Assembly (NCBI GenBank): GCA_965213645.1
Contig: CBDBZX010000004.1
Coordinates: 310,001 to 374,000 of the forward strand
Reading direction: 5' to 3'
DNA length: 64,000 nt
Source: CBDBZX01 sp965213645
GTDB lineage: Bacteria > Deinococcota > Deinococci > Deinococcales > Trueperaceae
The notes below the pieces were generated by a model that saw nothing but the letters and a program-made list of their open reading frames with translations, was not told the origin of the DNA and made no database searches. The translations under genes and the position numbers were made by a program. Shown in pieces: positions 33,020-44,271 of this stretch (position 1 is the first letter of the stretch; each line of letters opens with the position of its first letter).

Positions 33020-33565
33020 CTAGCGAAATAAAGTGATGCCCACCGCACCACCTACAACAATAAGGATAGCGGGGTGAACGTCGAAGCGAACTGCTAATAC
33101 AAACGCGCCAATAGCCAGGAGCCAAAACGCCCAGTTACCAAGCCACTCGGAGGGCGAACCGAACGCACGCGGCGCAAACTCGTAGACAACGAGCGCCAGA
33201 AGCGCAATGACCACAGGGCGCACCCCTTTGAGAAAGTTTTCGAAGATGGGCGCGTCGCGGTAACGCAGGTAGAGCGCTCCAAGCGCAATCATAGCAATGA
33301 CAGTAGGCACAGTTACGCCGACTACGCCCGCTGTCGCACCCGCTACTCCCGAGACCTTGTAGCCGACGTACCCCGCCATCTTCGTGGCAATCGGACCGGG
33401 TAGCGTATTGCCGAAGGCGAAGGCGTCCAAAAATTCCTCTTGGCTGAGCCAACCTTGCGCGTCTACAACCTCTTCTTGAATCAGCGGAATCATTGAAGGA
33501 CCGCCGCCAAAACCGAAGAGTCCGACCTTGGTAAACGACCAGAAGAGCGACCAGATTTCTGTCAT
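33020..33565 (-). CDS. ChrA-type chromate transporter, single CHR domain
   Basis: This membrane protein of 181 residues is one CHR half-domain with about five helices. The signature FTKVGLFGFGGGPSMIPLIQEE and FGNTLPGPIATKMAGYVGY are intact. Short CHR proteins usually occur as adjacent pairs that insert in opposite orientations; only one is found here, so it may form a homodimer or use a distant partner. The gamma-GT gene follows after 14 bp. Chromate is the family substrate, but sulfate or other anions are possible. Confidence 0.85.
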   Translation of the reverse strand: MTEIWSLFWSFTKVGLFGFGGGPSMIPLIQEEVVDAQGWLSQEEFLDAFAFGNTLPGPIATKMAGYVGYKVSGVAGATAGVVGVTVPTVIAMIALGALYLRYRDAPIFENFLKGVRPVVIALLALVVYEFAPRAFGSPSEWLGNWAFWLLAIGAFVLAVRFDVHPAILIVVGGAVGITLFR

Positions 33566-33587
33566 GCTTTGCTTTTACCATGTTCTT

Positions 33588-33656
33588 GCAGGTATCATCT
33601 GGTCATAAACGCACTTAGTCGTTAAAGCACTAGCTGAGCTATTAAATGATATCGGC
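33588..33656. repeat. repeat family A copy 4 (diverged or ends only)
   Basis: Begins GCAGGTATCATCTGGTC, identical to the left end at 50825, and ends with ATGATATCGGC resembling the other terminus. The interior differs. About 69 bp, between two converging repeat-free spacers. Confidence 0.5.
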
Positions 33657-33727
33657 AAGAATCTGTTCCTTAGCCTCGTGGAACCGCCATTTGCCAAGTC
33701 GTTGTAAGACTCGAGCCCGCCTCAATC

Positions 33728-34231
33728 CTAAGATTCAACCTTTTTCTTTCTATCCGAAAGCGCCATCTGCGTATAAGACCCTGCAAACAGAAATCCGAGC
33801 AGATAATAAAGCCCGAGCATCGCCAGCAGAACTACGAGGGTACGCAGTTCTGCGCCGACGAGCCATGCGAAAAGCGCGAACCAAGCAGGCGTCGAGAGGA
33901 TGACGCCTTGCGCAATCACGGCGGCGAGGGCTCCACCTTTGCCTTCTTGTACATTGGTGTGATCGCTTTCGGCTCGAGTATTGCTAGCAGCAAAGCGACC
34001 TAAAAAAAGCGCCACAAAGAGTTGAAGACTGGCGAGTCCTATCAGGGCTTGACTGGTGAAGGGGAGGGGGGACTCGAGCCTCTCCACAAACAATAGCAAC
34101 CCTAACCACAACAGCACCACTACCCCGAGCTGTCCCCAAAACGCGAGCGCAAAGACAAAGCGCAAGCTGAGCGCCGCCTGAGACTTCGTCGGCGCATCAC
34201 TCTGCAAGAAATGTCGAACAGTTTGAAACAA
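33728..34231 (-). CDS. four-helix membrane protein of unknown function
   Basis: I do not recognise this 167-residue protein. It has about four transmembrane segments (near 27-47, 60-80, 104-125 and 130-152) with a short basic C-terminus. Its ATG lies 14 bp after the stop of a 43-residue membrane peptide gene with a strong ribosome site, so the two probably form a small membrane complex or operon. Confidence 0.7.
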   Translation of the reverse strand: MFQTVRHFLQSDAPTKSQAALSLRFVFALAFWGQLGVVVLLWLGLLLFVERLESPLPFTSQALIGLASLQLFVALFLGRFAASNTRAESDHTNVQEGKGGALAAVIAQGVILSTPAWFALFAWLVGAELRTLVVLLAMLGLYYLLGFLFAGSYTQMALSDRKKKVES

Positions 34232-34245
34232 TGGACTACGCTAGC

Positions 34246-34377
34246 TTAATGTGCGTCCTCCGGCTCTACCGCTTCTTCTGCTAAGAGGTGACCCACATAG
34301 ACGAACGCACCCGCCGTTGCAGTGATGCCGCCGAAAACCAGCGTACTGTAGAACATAATCTCGATAAACGTTTCCAC
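34246..34377 (-). CDS. 43-residue single-pass membrane peptide
   Basis: A GTG at 34377 is preceded by a near-perfect ribosome site (AAAGGAGGACATT, 5 nt spacing) and opens a 43-codon frame. The product reads METFIEIMFYSTLVFGGI, then a glycine/alanine-rich hydrophobic stretch ending FVYVGHLL and an acidic tail (EEAVEPEDAH). That is a typical small single-helix membrane protein. The four-helix protein gene follows directly. Small accessory subunits of transporters or oxidases look like this; the specific partner is not identifiable. Confidence 0.7.
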   Translation of the reverse strand: METFIEIMFYSTLVFGGITATAGAFVYVGHLLAEEAVEPEDAH

Positions 34378-34447
34378 AATGTCCTCCTTTCGTCAGCTTA
34401 CCGCAAATTAGACGGATTCAAGGGGAAAGACTAAAATATATAAGACA

Positions 34448-34478
34448 CAAAAAAAGCTCCGCCGAAGCGAAGCCTTTT
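34448..34478 (-). terminator. rho-independent terminator after tRNA-Gly
   Basis: A 10-bp stem with TTCG loop (AAGGCTTCGC paired with GCGGAGCTTT) is followed on the minus strand by seven T, about 10 bp beyond the tRNA 3' end. Confidence 0.85.
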
Positions 34479-34485
34479 AGGTTTA

Positions 34486-34559
<74 letters not shown>

Positions 34560-34562
34560 GGG

Positions 34563-34630
34563 GTGGGTATCATCCATCAAAAGACGCTATCAGTCGAAAC
34601 TGCAATGTCTGTTTTCCTTCAGATACCCAC
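34563..34630. repeat. inverted repeat between 5S and tRNA-Gly
   Basis: GTGGGTAT (34563-34570) and ATACCCAC (34623-34630) are perfect 8-bp arms 52 nt apart. In the transcript they could bring together a processing stem just before the tRNA 5' end. Confidence 0.45.
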
Positions 34631-34641
34631 ATATTCAGCTT

Positions 34642-34677
34642 AAAAATAAGAGGCGCTACCCAAATGGGCAACACCTC
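34642..34677 (-). terminator. terminator-like hairpin after 5S rRNA
   Basis: GAGGTGTTGCCC pairs with GGGTAGCGCCTC (with wobbles) over a 4-nt loop and is followed on the minus strand by TTATTTTT. It sits between 5S and tRNA-Gly, so the tRNA would need readthrough or its own promoter. Confidence 0.65.
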
Positions 34678-34694
34678 ATTAGTTTTGAAATAAA

Positions 34695-34810
<116 letters not shown>

Positions 34811-34876
34811 GAAAAAGATAAGAGATATCATCTCGTCTAAAACACTATGGTTCTAAACTTAACAAACCTCAAAATT

Positions 34877-34903
34877 GCGACAATGACGAATAAAAGTGAT
34901 TGA
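34877..34903 (-). other. 3' strand of the 23S processing stem
   Basis: In the transcript this segment (TCAATCACTTTTATTCG and onward) pairs with 37928-37959 upstream of 23S. The two flanks form a long, slightly bulged helix of the kind RNase III cuts to release pre-23S. Confidence 0.7.
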
Positions 34904-34920
34904 AAATAAGTCCAGAATAA

Positions 34921-37863
<2,943 letters not shown>

Positions 37864-37927
37864 TTATTTCGATAAAAGCTATTCTAGACACGCTTTTGAG
37901 CCTAAACTCAATTACGTTTTTGGATGC

Positions 37928-37959
37928 TCAATCACTCTTATTCGCTTGTCATTGTTCGC
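37928..37959 (-). other. 5' strand of the 23S processing stem
   Basis: Pairs with 34877-34903 across the whole 23S gene (GCGAACAATGAC, CGAATAAGAGTGATTGA on the minus strand). Between it and the 23S 5' end lies about 65 nt of leader. Confidence 0.7.
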
Positions 37960-37986
37960 TGTCGGCTCTTTCGAGCGACAAAGAGA

Positions 37987-38016
37987 AGTGTACACCTATA
38001 AGCCAAGGCGTGTCAA
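37987..38016 (-). promoter_or_regulatory. rRNA promoter
   Basis: On the minus strand TTGACA (38011-38016) and TACACT (37987-37992) are separated by 18 nt. Transcription would start near 37980, giving a leader of about 115 nt before 23S. The perfect -35 and the absence of a 16S gene upstream support an independent transcript. The stretch 38017-38190 between it and the ridA terminator holds nothing I recognise. Confidence 0.75.
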
Positions 38017-38193
38017 CCCCCAAGATACATGAATTCGAGGTTTTCTCCACTTTCGACCTCTTTCGCGAGAGGTTTATCACGGACTTTTGCTGTGAGGGAC
38101 GCTAGAGTTGAGTTTTGGGAAAGAGGTGGGATGGGCTCGAGAAACACACAGTTTTTTGCAGATAAAAGCTTTCGAGTTCCTTCAACGAGTCAG

Positions 38194-38217
38194 AAAAAAG
38201 GCGCTCAGTTCGAGCGC
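38194..38217 (-). terminator. rho-independent terminator of ridA
   Basis: GCGCTC and GAGCGC pair over a 5-nt loop and are followed on the minus strand by CTTTTTT. It lies 9 bp beyond the ridA stop. Confidence 0.8.
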
Positions 38218-38225
38218 TGTAATAT

Positions 38226-38633
38226 TCAATCCTCTGGAACAACCGCGATAGCATCAAGTTCAACAAGAAAATCCGGATTAGCAAGTCCGGCGACGTACAT
38301 CATCGTAATAAGAGGTGGGTTGGGTCTTTCGCCCCAAACTTGACGGTAGACCTGGAAGGCTGGTTCGGGCGGTTGCCCCTGAACAGCGTAGATGTTCCAT
38401 TTGACGACATGCTCGAGCCCTGCCCCCGCCGCCTCTAAACACACCTGCAAGTTTTTGAAGACCTGCTCCGTCTGTGTTCCCATGTCGCTACCGACAATAT
38501 TTCCCGCCTTGTCTACCGCATTTTGTCCACCAATGTAGACGGTTTTAACCTTTCCCGCTGTCACAACAGTTTGCGTAAATGCCGGATTCGTGTGTAGTCC
38601 CTCTGGATTGAGATGGGTAACTTGACCTCTCAC
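38226..38633 (-). CDS. RidA/YjgF-family protein
   Basis: This trimeric RidA-like protein has 135 residues; family members hydrolyse reactive enamine/imine intermediates. The pattern includes VYIGGQNAVDKAGNIVG, the TEQVFKNLQVCLEAAG helix and a late MMYVAGLANPDFLVELDAIAV. The archetypal Arg that binds the carboxylate in RidA (in the CxRxY-type segment) is not obvious, so it may belong to another Rid subfamily. The GTG start at 38633 has ribosome site AAGGAG; a palindromic operator candidate lies just upstream. Confidence 0.87.
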   Translation of the reverse strand: MRGQVTHLNPEGLHTNPAFTQTVVTAGKVKTVYIGGQNAVDKAGNIVGSDMGTQTEQVFKNLQVCLEAAGAGLEHVVKWNIYAVQGQPPEPAFQVYRQVWGERPNPPLITMMYVAGLANPDFLVELDAIAVVPED

Positions 38634-38651
38634 GCTATTTCTCCTTTCTGA

Positions 38652-38672
38652 ATACCTTAATTAATAAGGTAT
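38652..38672. promoter_or_regulatory. palindrome upstream of ridA, candidate operator
   Basis: ATACCTT and AAGGTAT flank 7 AT nt, ending 19 bp before the ridA start codon, a position where a bound regulator would block transcription. Confidence 0.45.
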
Positions 38673-38715
38673 CACAGACTTATCAAAGTTACATGAGATA
38701 GTAAAAGTCTTAAAC

Positions 38716-38949
38716 CTAATTTGTAAACATCTTCAAGAGGTTTTCGGGCAACTCGTCAAAGTCCTCCGCCATCCACACCTCACCCTCCCAAATACGAACG
38801 CTCATATTGCGGGGGCTGGTGTCACGTTCATAAGGTACGAGCTTGACCAGCGGCTCGCCGTGCTTGCTGATGATGACCTCTTCACCTGTTAGGGCTTTTT
38901 CTATGAGCTCGGGGAGTTGTGCTTTGGCATCTGTAAGGTTGATTTGCAT
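38716..38949 (-). CDS. Phd/YefM-type antitoxin, orphan
   Basis: This 77-residue protein has the Phd/YefM N-terminal DNA-binding fold (MQINLTDAKAQLPELIEKALTGEEVIISKHGEPLVKLVPY) and a C-terminal toxin-binding tail (WEGEVWMAEDFDELPENLLKMF) that resembles antitoxins of VapC PIN toxins. A PIN-domain gene would normally follow; none is seen, and the next minus-strand gene is ridA. It may be a solitary antitoxin or the remains of a pair. Confidence 0.8.
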   Translation of the reverse strand: MQINLTDAKAQLPELIEKALTGEEVIISKHGEPLVKLVPYERDTSPRNMSVRIWEGEVWMAEDFDELPENLLKMFTN

Positions 38950-38960
38950 TTCTCTACCTC

Positions 38961-39314
38961 TTAACTTAACTGTAGTAAGGCTGCGTCATACCACACATCC
39001 TCATAACTCGGCGCGATTAAAACTCTCCAGCCAGGCGCTAAACCGAGGTAAGGAAGGATTTCTGGACACCACTTTGAGAGGTGGCTTATATGTAATGGAA
39101 CAAAGAAGTCGGAAGCACTAGAGAATTCCTCTCCAGCCCAAATGTACCAACCCGACGTATCACCTTCTAACGGATGGCGCAGTGCGTTGAGCGGGTAAAT
39201 ATTTTCTTTGGCGTTTTCGCTTATGCCTACCTTCAAGTGAATAGGTGAGGTTACAAAATTTGCGCCATACTTCTCGCATACGGAAAGTTGGAGCCTGTAA
39301 AGTTCATCCGACAT
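38961..39314 (-). CDS. Imm33-like immunity-domain protein
   Basis: This soluble protein of 117 residues has the pattern YPLNALRHPLEGDTSGWYIWAGEEFS, then PLHISHLSKWCPEILPYLGLAPGWRVLIAPSYEDVWYD, which I associate with the Imm33/DUF2185-like family predicted to neutralise polymorphic toxins. No toxin gene is adjacent. Many such orphans are free-standing. It lies 11 bp upstream of the Phd-type antitoxin gene on the same strand, so the two could be cotranscribed. Confidence 0.65.
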   Translation of the reverse strand: MSDELYRLQLSVCEKYGANFVTSPIHLKVGISENAKENIYPLNALRHPLEGDTSGWYIWAGEEFSSASDFFVPLHISHLSKWCPEILPYLGLAPGWRVLIAPSYEDVWYDAALLQLS

Positions 39315-39420
39315 CTTGAAACTTTAGCAATTCTCTGATTCCACCTCTATAAAACCGTCACCTCGAGCCTCAACCTCTCCCCTACTTCTCCTTACGGACA
39401 CCCCTCTATCCAAAGTGCCG

Positions 39421-39426
39421 TAAACT
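39421..39426 (+). promoter_or_regulatory. -10 box of a leaderless promoter for mgsA
   Basis: TAAACT lies 5 nt before the ATG at 39432. The preceding 70 bp are rich in CCTC words, as upstream of the MarR and FAH genes. Confidence 0.55.
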
Positions 39427-39431
39427 AAAGC

Positions 39432-39836
39432 ATGAAAGCCGTCGCCCTCATCGCACACGACAAGAAGAAGCTCGATTTAGCCATCTTCGCCAAAGACCAC
39501 GCCGATATCTTGCGCAAGTTCCCCCTCATCGCTACGAGCACTACGGGCGGCATGTTGGAAACGAAGAGCCACCTCAAGGTGGAACGCCTGATGTCCGGTC
39601 CACAGGGGGGCGACTTGCAGGTGGGGGCGCGTATCGCCGAGGAGAAGGTCATGGCGGTCATCTTCTTCCGCGACCCCTTGACCGCGCAGCCGCACGAGCC
39701 GGACGTGTCCGCCTTGATGCGGATTTGCGACGTTCACGAGATACCGCTTGCGACGAACTTGGGGAGCGCTGAGGCCATCATCGCTTGGCTGGAGGAGCAG
39801 TTGGAGAGAGACACAGTAGGAGTAACCGATGAGTAA
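39432..39836 (+). CDS. mgsA: methylglyoxal synthase
   Basis: This enzyme converts dihydroxyacetone phosphate to methylglyoxal and phosphate, a bypass of lower glycolysis. The 134-residue protein has the family motifs VALIAHDKKKLDL at the N-terminus, ATSTTGGML with the phosphate-binding TGG, LMSGPQGGDLQVGARI, and the catalytic Asp region FFRDPLTAQPHEPDV. The start is set by a -10 box 5 nt upstream. An 82-residue gene overlaps its 3' end by 8 bp. Methylglyoxal synthesis may relate to the triose and tetrose metabolism encoded at 12.7-23 kb. Confidence 0.95.
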   Translation: MKAVALIAHDKKKLDLAIFAKDHADILRKFPLIATSTTGGMLETKSHLKVERLMSGPQGGDLQVGARIAEEKVMAVIFFRDPLTAQPHEPDVSALMRICDVHEIPLATNLGSAEAIIAWLEEQLERDTVGVTDE

Positions 39837-40077
39837 AGAGGACATCCGCGCCTTTTTAGAAGAGATGGCTGAGCGCCACGATGAGGAAATCGCTGACGTC
39901 GAACTGCCCGAAGGGACGAGGGAGTACGTTTTAGAGCGCATCGCGCAAGGGGACGCCGACACCATCATGTTCATGCTCAAGCTAGGCTATCTGATGGGCT
40001 TACAGACGGGGTACGCGGTGGCTGATGCAGATGAGGATGAGGTACAAAGCGTGCCGCGCGGCCCGATTCAGGCGTGA
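39829..40077 (+). CDS. small acidic protein coupled to mgsA, unknown function
   Basis: I do not recognise this 82-residue protein. It is strongly acidic, with an N-terminal helical stretch (EDIRAFLEEMAERHDEEI), a middle segment with ERIAQGDADTIMFMLKLGYLMGLQTGYA, and an acidic C-terminus. The ATG lies within the last codons of mgsA, so translation is coupled. A role as partner or regulator of MgsA is possible but not shown. Confidence 0.7.
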   Translation: MSKEDIRAFLEEMAERHDEEIADVELPEGTREYVLERIAQGDADTIMFMLKLGYLMGLQTGYAVADADEDEVQSVPRGPIQA

Positions 40078-40131
40078 AGGGATGCGCTGGCAGAGCGGCG
40101 CGGACTCAACTTGAACGCGGTTATTTGTAGA

Positions 40132-40203
40132 GAGCTATTAGCTCTTAGTGGTTAGCAGCGGTTTTCAGCTAACACCTGATGGCTAAAAGTTAACAGCTAA
40201 ACA
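40132..40203. repeat. short repeat family D copy 3
   Basis: GAGCTATTAGCTCTTAG, GGTTAGCAGCGG, CAGCTAACACC and GGCTAAAAGTTAACAGC follow one another. The words resemble copies at 22.4 and 24.2 kb. I checked this 226-bp leader of terC for a manganese riboswitch and did not find its core. Confidence 0.5.
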
Positions 40204-40303
40204 CTCCTTAGCAGACACCACACGGTTAACTGGCACTACGCAACCGCTTCACAGCCGGGGTATTATCCAGCGATTTTGCAGGCGCTTCACGGAGGGGCAC
40301 AAT

Positions 40304-41239
40304 ATGGAACCTGTTTCGGTCTGGTTTTGGGTCGGCTTTCACGTCTTCGTCGTCGCGATGTTGGCGATCGACTTAGGCGTCTTTCAGCGCGAGAAGCACA
40401 AGGTCTCGGTTAAAGAGGGGAGCATCTGGACGGCGGTCTGGATTGGGCTCTCGCTGCTCTTCTGCCTCGGGCTCTACTTCTGGCAGGGGCAAGGTCCTGC
40501 GTTGCAGTTTCTCACCGCTTATGTGATCGAGAAGTCTTTAAGCGTGGACAACATCTTTGTCTTCGTGGTCATTTTCAACTACTTCTCCGTACCCGACGAG
40601 TACCAGCACGAGACGCTCTTCTGGGGCGTTTTGGGCGCGATGATCATGCGGGCGGTGTTCATCGTTCTGGGCGTCGCGCTCCTCAGCACCTTTCACTGGG
40701 TCATCTATATCTTCGGGGCGTTCTTGGTCTATACGGGCGTCCGGCTCGCCTTTCAAGGGGATGAAGAGGTGCACCCGGAGGAGAACCCTATCATCAACGC
40801 CTTCCGCCGCTTTTTTCCCGTCACTGAGAACTACGTGGAGGGCAAGTTCTTTGTGCGCCGCAACGGGGCGCTTATGGCGACGCCGCTCTTTCTGGTTCTC
40901 TTGATGATCGAATCTACCGACGTGCTCTTCGCGGTGGACTCCGTGCCCGCTGTATTGTCCATCACTCAGAACATCTTTATCGCCTATACCTCGAACATCA
41001 TGGCGATTTTAGGCCTCAGGGCGCTCTACTTCGTGTTGGCGGGCGTGGTGGACAAGTTCGAGTACCTGCACTACGGGCTGGCGGTGGTTCTGACCTTCGT
41101 CGGGGTGAAGATGCTCACCTCGGGCTTCTTCCACATCCCTACGGGCGTCTCGCTCGCGGTGATTCTAGGTATCTTGACCATCTCGATTATAGCGTCGCTG
41201 CTGCACAATAGGCGCGGCGGCTCCGAAGCGAAAGCGTAG
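40304..41239 (+). CDS. TerC/Alx-family membrane protein, probable metal exporter
   Basis: This 311-residue membrane protein has about eight to nine helices and belongs to the TerC/Alx family, whose members export manganese or metalate secreted enzymes. Conserved acidic membrane motifs are present: AIDLGVF near 21, EKSLSVDNIFVF near 73, and MIESTDVLFAVDSVPAVL near 200. A ribosome site (GGAGGGG) precedes the ATG by 7 nt. The gene is convergent with ppk. The length and motif order fit the Alx subgroup. Confidence 0.9.
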   Translation: MEPVSVWFWVGFHVFVVAMLAIDLGVFQREKHKVSVKEGSIWTAVWIGLSLLFCLGLYFWQGQGPALQFLTAYVIEKSLSVDNIFVFVVIFNYFSVPDEYQHETLFWGVLGAMIMRAVFIVLGVALLSTFHWVIYIFGAFLVYTGVRLAFQGDEEVHPEENPIINAFRRFFPVTENYVEGKFFVRRNGALMATPLFLVLLMIESTDVLFAVDSVPAVLSITQNIFIAYTSNIMAILGLRALYFVLAGVVDKFEYLHYGLAVVLTFVGVKMLTSGFFHIPTGVSLAVILGILTISIIASLLHNRRGGSEAKA

Positions 41240-41271
41240 TGAAACACCGGATTTCGGCAGGAGTGCTAAAT

Positions 41272-43350
41272 TTACCGTCCAATCTGCGCCAAACGCCGCG
41301 CCGACAACTCCAAAAGCCGCTCTTGCGAATTGAGCCGCTTCTGCCCTACTTTGCGCTTGACGGGAACGTAGCACCCGTCAGGCTGAAGCTCCCTAGCTTT
41401 CTCGTTGTCTCGCAGCGCTAAGTCAAAGACCTGCATGATTTTCTTCTTGAGACGTGGGTCTTCAACGGGAAAAATCGCCTCGACGCGTCGGTTTAGGTTG
41501 CGCTGCATCCAGTCCGCCGAGCCGATGTAGAGGTTTTCTTTGCCCTCGTTGTAGAAGTAAAAACCTCTCGAGTGCTCCAAAAAGCGCCCCACGATGCTCC
41601 GCACACGAATGGTTTCGCTGACGCCTTCTACACCAGGACGCAAGCAGCAAATCCCCCGCACGATGAGGTCGATTTCGACGCCTGCTTGGGAGGCGCGGTA
41701 GAGAGCACGAATCACTTTCGGGTCCACGAGCGAGTTCATCTTGGCGATAATCAACCCTTTTTTGCCCGCTTTCGCGTGCGCTTCCTCGCGTTCAATAGCT
41801 TCTAAGACCTTTTGTCGCAAGGTTTCAGGCGCAATCCAGAGCTTGCGCCAGGCGTGCTGTTTGGAAAAGCCGGTGATATAGTTGAACAGCTCTGACGTGT
41901 CCGCCGCTAGGTCAGGGTCGGAGGAAAGCAGGGCGAAATCGGTGTAAATGGTGCTCGTGCCGGGGTTGTAGTTACCCGTTCCCATGTGTACATAGCGCCG
42001 AATCTCATCACCTTCACGCCGCACGATGAGAAGGGCTTTACAGTGCGTTTTGAGTCCGACAACACCGTAGACGACGTGGACGCCCGACTGCTCCAGTTCC
42101 CGCGCCCACACGATGTTGTTCTCTTCGTCAAAACGCGCTTTGAGTTCCACAAGCGCCGTGACGAGCTTGCCGTTGCCCGCAGCCTTAGCGAGCGCGGCCA
42201 CCACAGGCGACTTGCTGCCGACGCGATATAAGGTCTGTTTGATAGCCAAGACGTTCGGGTCTTCGGCGGCTTGCTCGATCATGTTGAGAACTGAGTCGAA
42301 GGCGTGAAAAGGGTGATGGATAAAGACATCTCGTTCGCGCACGACTGAGAAGATGTCCTTCGTGCCCCTATATTCGGTAGGGAGGCGGGTATTGAACGGT
42401 TTGTAACGCAACTCAGGCATGTTGAGGAGCGCAAGCTCCATAAAGTCAGCGACGCTTAAGTATTTAGGAACGCGGTAGACGTCGAACGCCTCTAGCTCTA
42501 GGGTCTCCTGCAAATATTCGCGCCACGTCCCCGGCATATCTTGGCTGACCTCGAGCCTGACCGCGTCCCCCCAACGCCTTTTCCTGACCTCATCTTGAAT
42601 CACCTGCAAGAGGTCGTCCGCTTCGTCCTCGGCAATTTCGATGTCGGCGTTGCGCGTAAGTCTGAATGCGTGCGCCCGCAAGACCTCATGCCCCGGGAAG
42701 AGCGCTCCTACCTTCGCCCGGATGACCTCTTCGGACAGCACAAAACGGTGCGCCGCGCCCATCTGACTCGGCAAGCGCAAGAAGCGCGGTAAGACGCTCG
42801 GAACCTGTACCACAGCAGTTTTCTTTTCACTTCGGGATTCGTCGTAGAGTTCTAACATCAGCGAGAAAGAGAGGTTCGGCAGTCTCGGGAAAGGGTGCCC
42901 CGAATCCACCGCTAGAGGCGTCAGCACCGGAAAAAGCGCACTCTCAAAGTAGGCATTGACCACTTCACAGTCCGCGTCGGTGAGCCTTTCCATCGGCACG
43001 ATGAAAAGCCCGTGTTCTTCTAACGCGGGTAAGACCTCCCTCGCCAAAATATGCCGGTGGCGCGTGACCATCGGATGCAGCTCTTCGGAAATCGCCTGCA
43101 CCTGCTCGGCGGGCGTCATCCCATCGAAGCTCGGCGCTACAATGCCCGCTGATATCTGCTCTTTAAGCCCGGCGTAGCGAATCATGACGAATTCGTCTAG
43201 GTTGGTGCTGAAAATCGCTAGGAATTTGAGGCGTTCGAGCAAAGGATTCTCTTCGTCGGTCGCCTCTTCTAACACGCGCTCGTTGAATTTGAGCCACGAC
43301 AACTCGCGGTTGAAGTAGAGGCTCGGGTCGCTCAGGTTGATATCCGTCAT
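41272..43350 (-). CDS. ppk1: polyphosphate kinase 1
   Basis: This enzyme synthesises polyphosphate from ATP. The 692-residue protein has the four PPK1 domains: N (LYFNRELSWLKFNERVLEEA), head, C1 and C2. The autophosphorylated His is in the RYVHMGTGNYNPGTS motif near 420, and the second catalytic His in LEHSRGFYFYNEGKENLYIGSADWMQRN near 580. Length is typical. It is convergent with terC and has 195 bp of leader shared with the divergent HAD gene. Confidence 0.96.
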   Translation of the reverse strand: MTDINLSDPSLYFNRELSWLKFNERVLEEATDEENPLLERLKFLAIFSTNLDEFVMIRYAGLKEQISAGIVAPSFDGMTPAEQVQAISEELHPMVTRHRHILAREVLPALEEHGLFIVPMERLTDADCEVVNAYFESALFPVLTPLAVDSGHPFPRLPNLSFSLMLELYDESRSEKKTAVVQVPSVLPRFLRLPSQMGAAHRFVLSEEVIRAKVGALFPGHEVLRAHAFRLTRNADIEIAEDEADDLLQVIQDEVRKRRWGDAVRLEVSQDMPGTWREYLQETLELEAFDVYRVPKYLSVADFMELALLNMPELRYKPFNTRLPTEYRGTKDIFSVVRERDVFIHHPFHAFDSVLNMIEQAAEDPNVLAIKQTLYRVGSKSPVVAALAKAAGNGKLVTALVELKARFDEENNIVWARELEQSGVHVVYGVVGLKTHCKALLIVRREGDEIRRYVHMGTGNYNPGTSTIYTDFALLSSDPDLAADTSELFNYITGFSKQHAWRKLWIAPETLRQKVLEAIEREEAHAKAGKKGLIIAKMNSLVDPKVIRALYRASQAGVEIDLIVRGICCLRPGVEGVSETIRVRSIVGRFLEHSRGFYFYNEGKENLYIGSADWMQRNLNRRVEAIFPVEDPRLKKKIMQVFDLALRDNEKARELQPDGCYVPVKRKVGQKRLNSQERLLELSARRLAQIGR

Positions 43351-43533
43351 GCTCTAGCCTAGCAAATGTGCCCTATAAAACCGTCAGGGTAGACTCACTC
43401 AGCCTCACATGTGAAGTTGGCGGTTTTCAGACAAACCTTGTACCTACAACGAGTGCCCCAAAGTGCTCATCGGTGCGCGGGGCAAAGATGCGCACGGTTC
43501 TATCTTATTCTTCGCTCAGACCTTGCACGGGCT

Positions 43534-43539
43534 TAAACT
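43534..43539 (+). promoter_or_regulatory. -10 box of a leaderless promoter for the HAD gene
   Basis: TAAACT lies 6 nt before the ATG at 43546. Confidence 0.55.
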
Positions 43540-43545
43540 ATCACT

Positions 43546-44271
43546 ATGAAGCTGAGTGGAAGTATAGAAAGCGTTATCTTTGACGTGGGCGGGACGCTTA
43601 TCTATTCGAACTTTCAACATTTCGAACACGCGAACGCTTGGTCGGCGGCGTTGGCGCTGAGAGGTTGGGGACACGGTGTCGAGAGCGAAGCCTTTGCGTG
43701 TGACCTGGTCCAGTTGCGGCAACGTTCGCTCAAAGAGGGTGAGGATTTCCAGCAAATCAATACGACGAAAGAGGTCTTGATAGAAGTTACAGAGAAGCGC
43801 GGTATTCGTTTGAATAAAGAAGAGGTAGGGAGGCTCGAGCACGCCTTCTACCGTCCAGAAATTCAGGGCAGCGTCGCGCTACCAGGAATCGTAGAGGTCA
43901 TCCGCACCCTTCAGCCCCACGTCAAGCTCGCCGTGATTTCAAACACCCGCTCGCATCACCTCATCGAAGGTATCGTCACCAAGCTCGGTATGCGTGAGCT
44001 ATTCGACCCCTTTATCACCTCAGCAGGATTCGGATTCCGCAAGCCTAGCCCTAGACTTTTCAAAACCGTGTTGAAAACGTGGCAACTTCCTGCCGAAAAT
44101 ATCGTGATGGTTGGTGACAGTCTTCGCAAAGATATTGCTCCCGCTAAAGCACTCGGAATGCGCACGATTTGGCAAGAGGTAGACGCGAGGGCAGATGATG
44201 AGGTCCAGCCGGACGCGGTTGCGGAAGAACCTCGAGACATTTTGGAGATCATCTCGAGTTGGACTTCCTGA
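43546..44271 (+). CDS. HAD-superfamily hydrolase
   Basis: This 241-residue HAD hydrolase has a cap domain between motifs I and II. Motif I is FDVGGTL (near 12-18), with the nucleophile Asp but Gly in place of the second Asp, a variant seen in some phosphatases and dehalogenase-like members. Motif II is VISNTR, motif III the Lys in FGFRKPSP, motif IV GDSLRKDI. The substrate is unknown; phosphoglycolate-like or nucleotide phosphatases are close relatives. Possible first gene of a unit with the enolase-superfamily enzyme 80 bp downstream. Confidence 0.85.
   Translation: MKLSGSIESVIFDVGGTLIYSNFQHFEHANAWSAALALRGWGHGVESEAFACDLVQLRQRSLKEGEDFQQINTTKEVLIEVTEKRGIRLNKEEVGRLEHAFYRPEIQGSVALPGIVEVIRTLQPHVKLAVISNTRSHHLIEGIVTKLGMRELFDPFITSAGFGFRKPSPRLFKTVLKTWQLPAENIVMVGDSLRKDIAPAKALGMRTIWQEVDARADDEVQPDAVAEEPRDILEIISSWTS

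Noticed and set aside
37864..38225. 16S rRNA fragment upstream of 23S
   Set aside because: The region holds promoter and leader only; no 16S motif is present.
40078..40303. Possible yybP-ykoY manganese riboswitch before terC
   Set aside because: The conserved core bases were not found; the leader is mostly short-word repeats.
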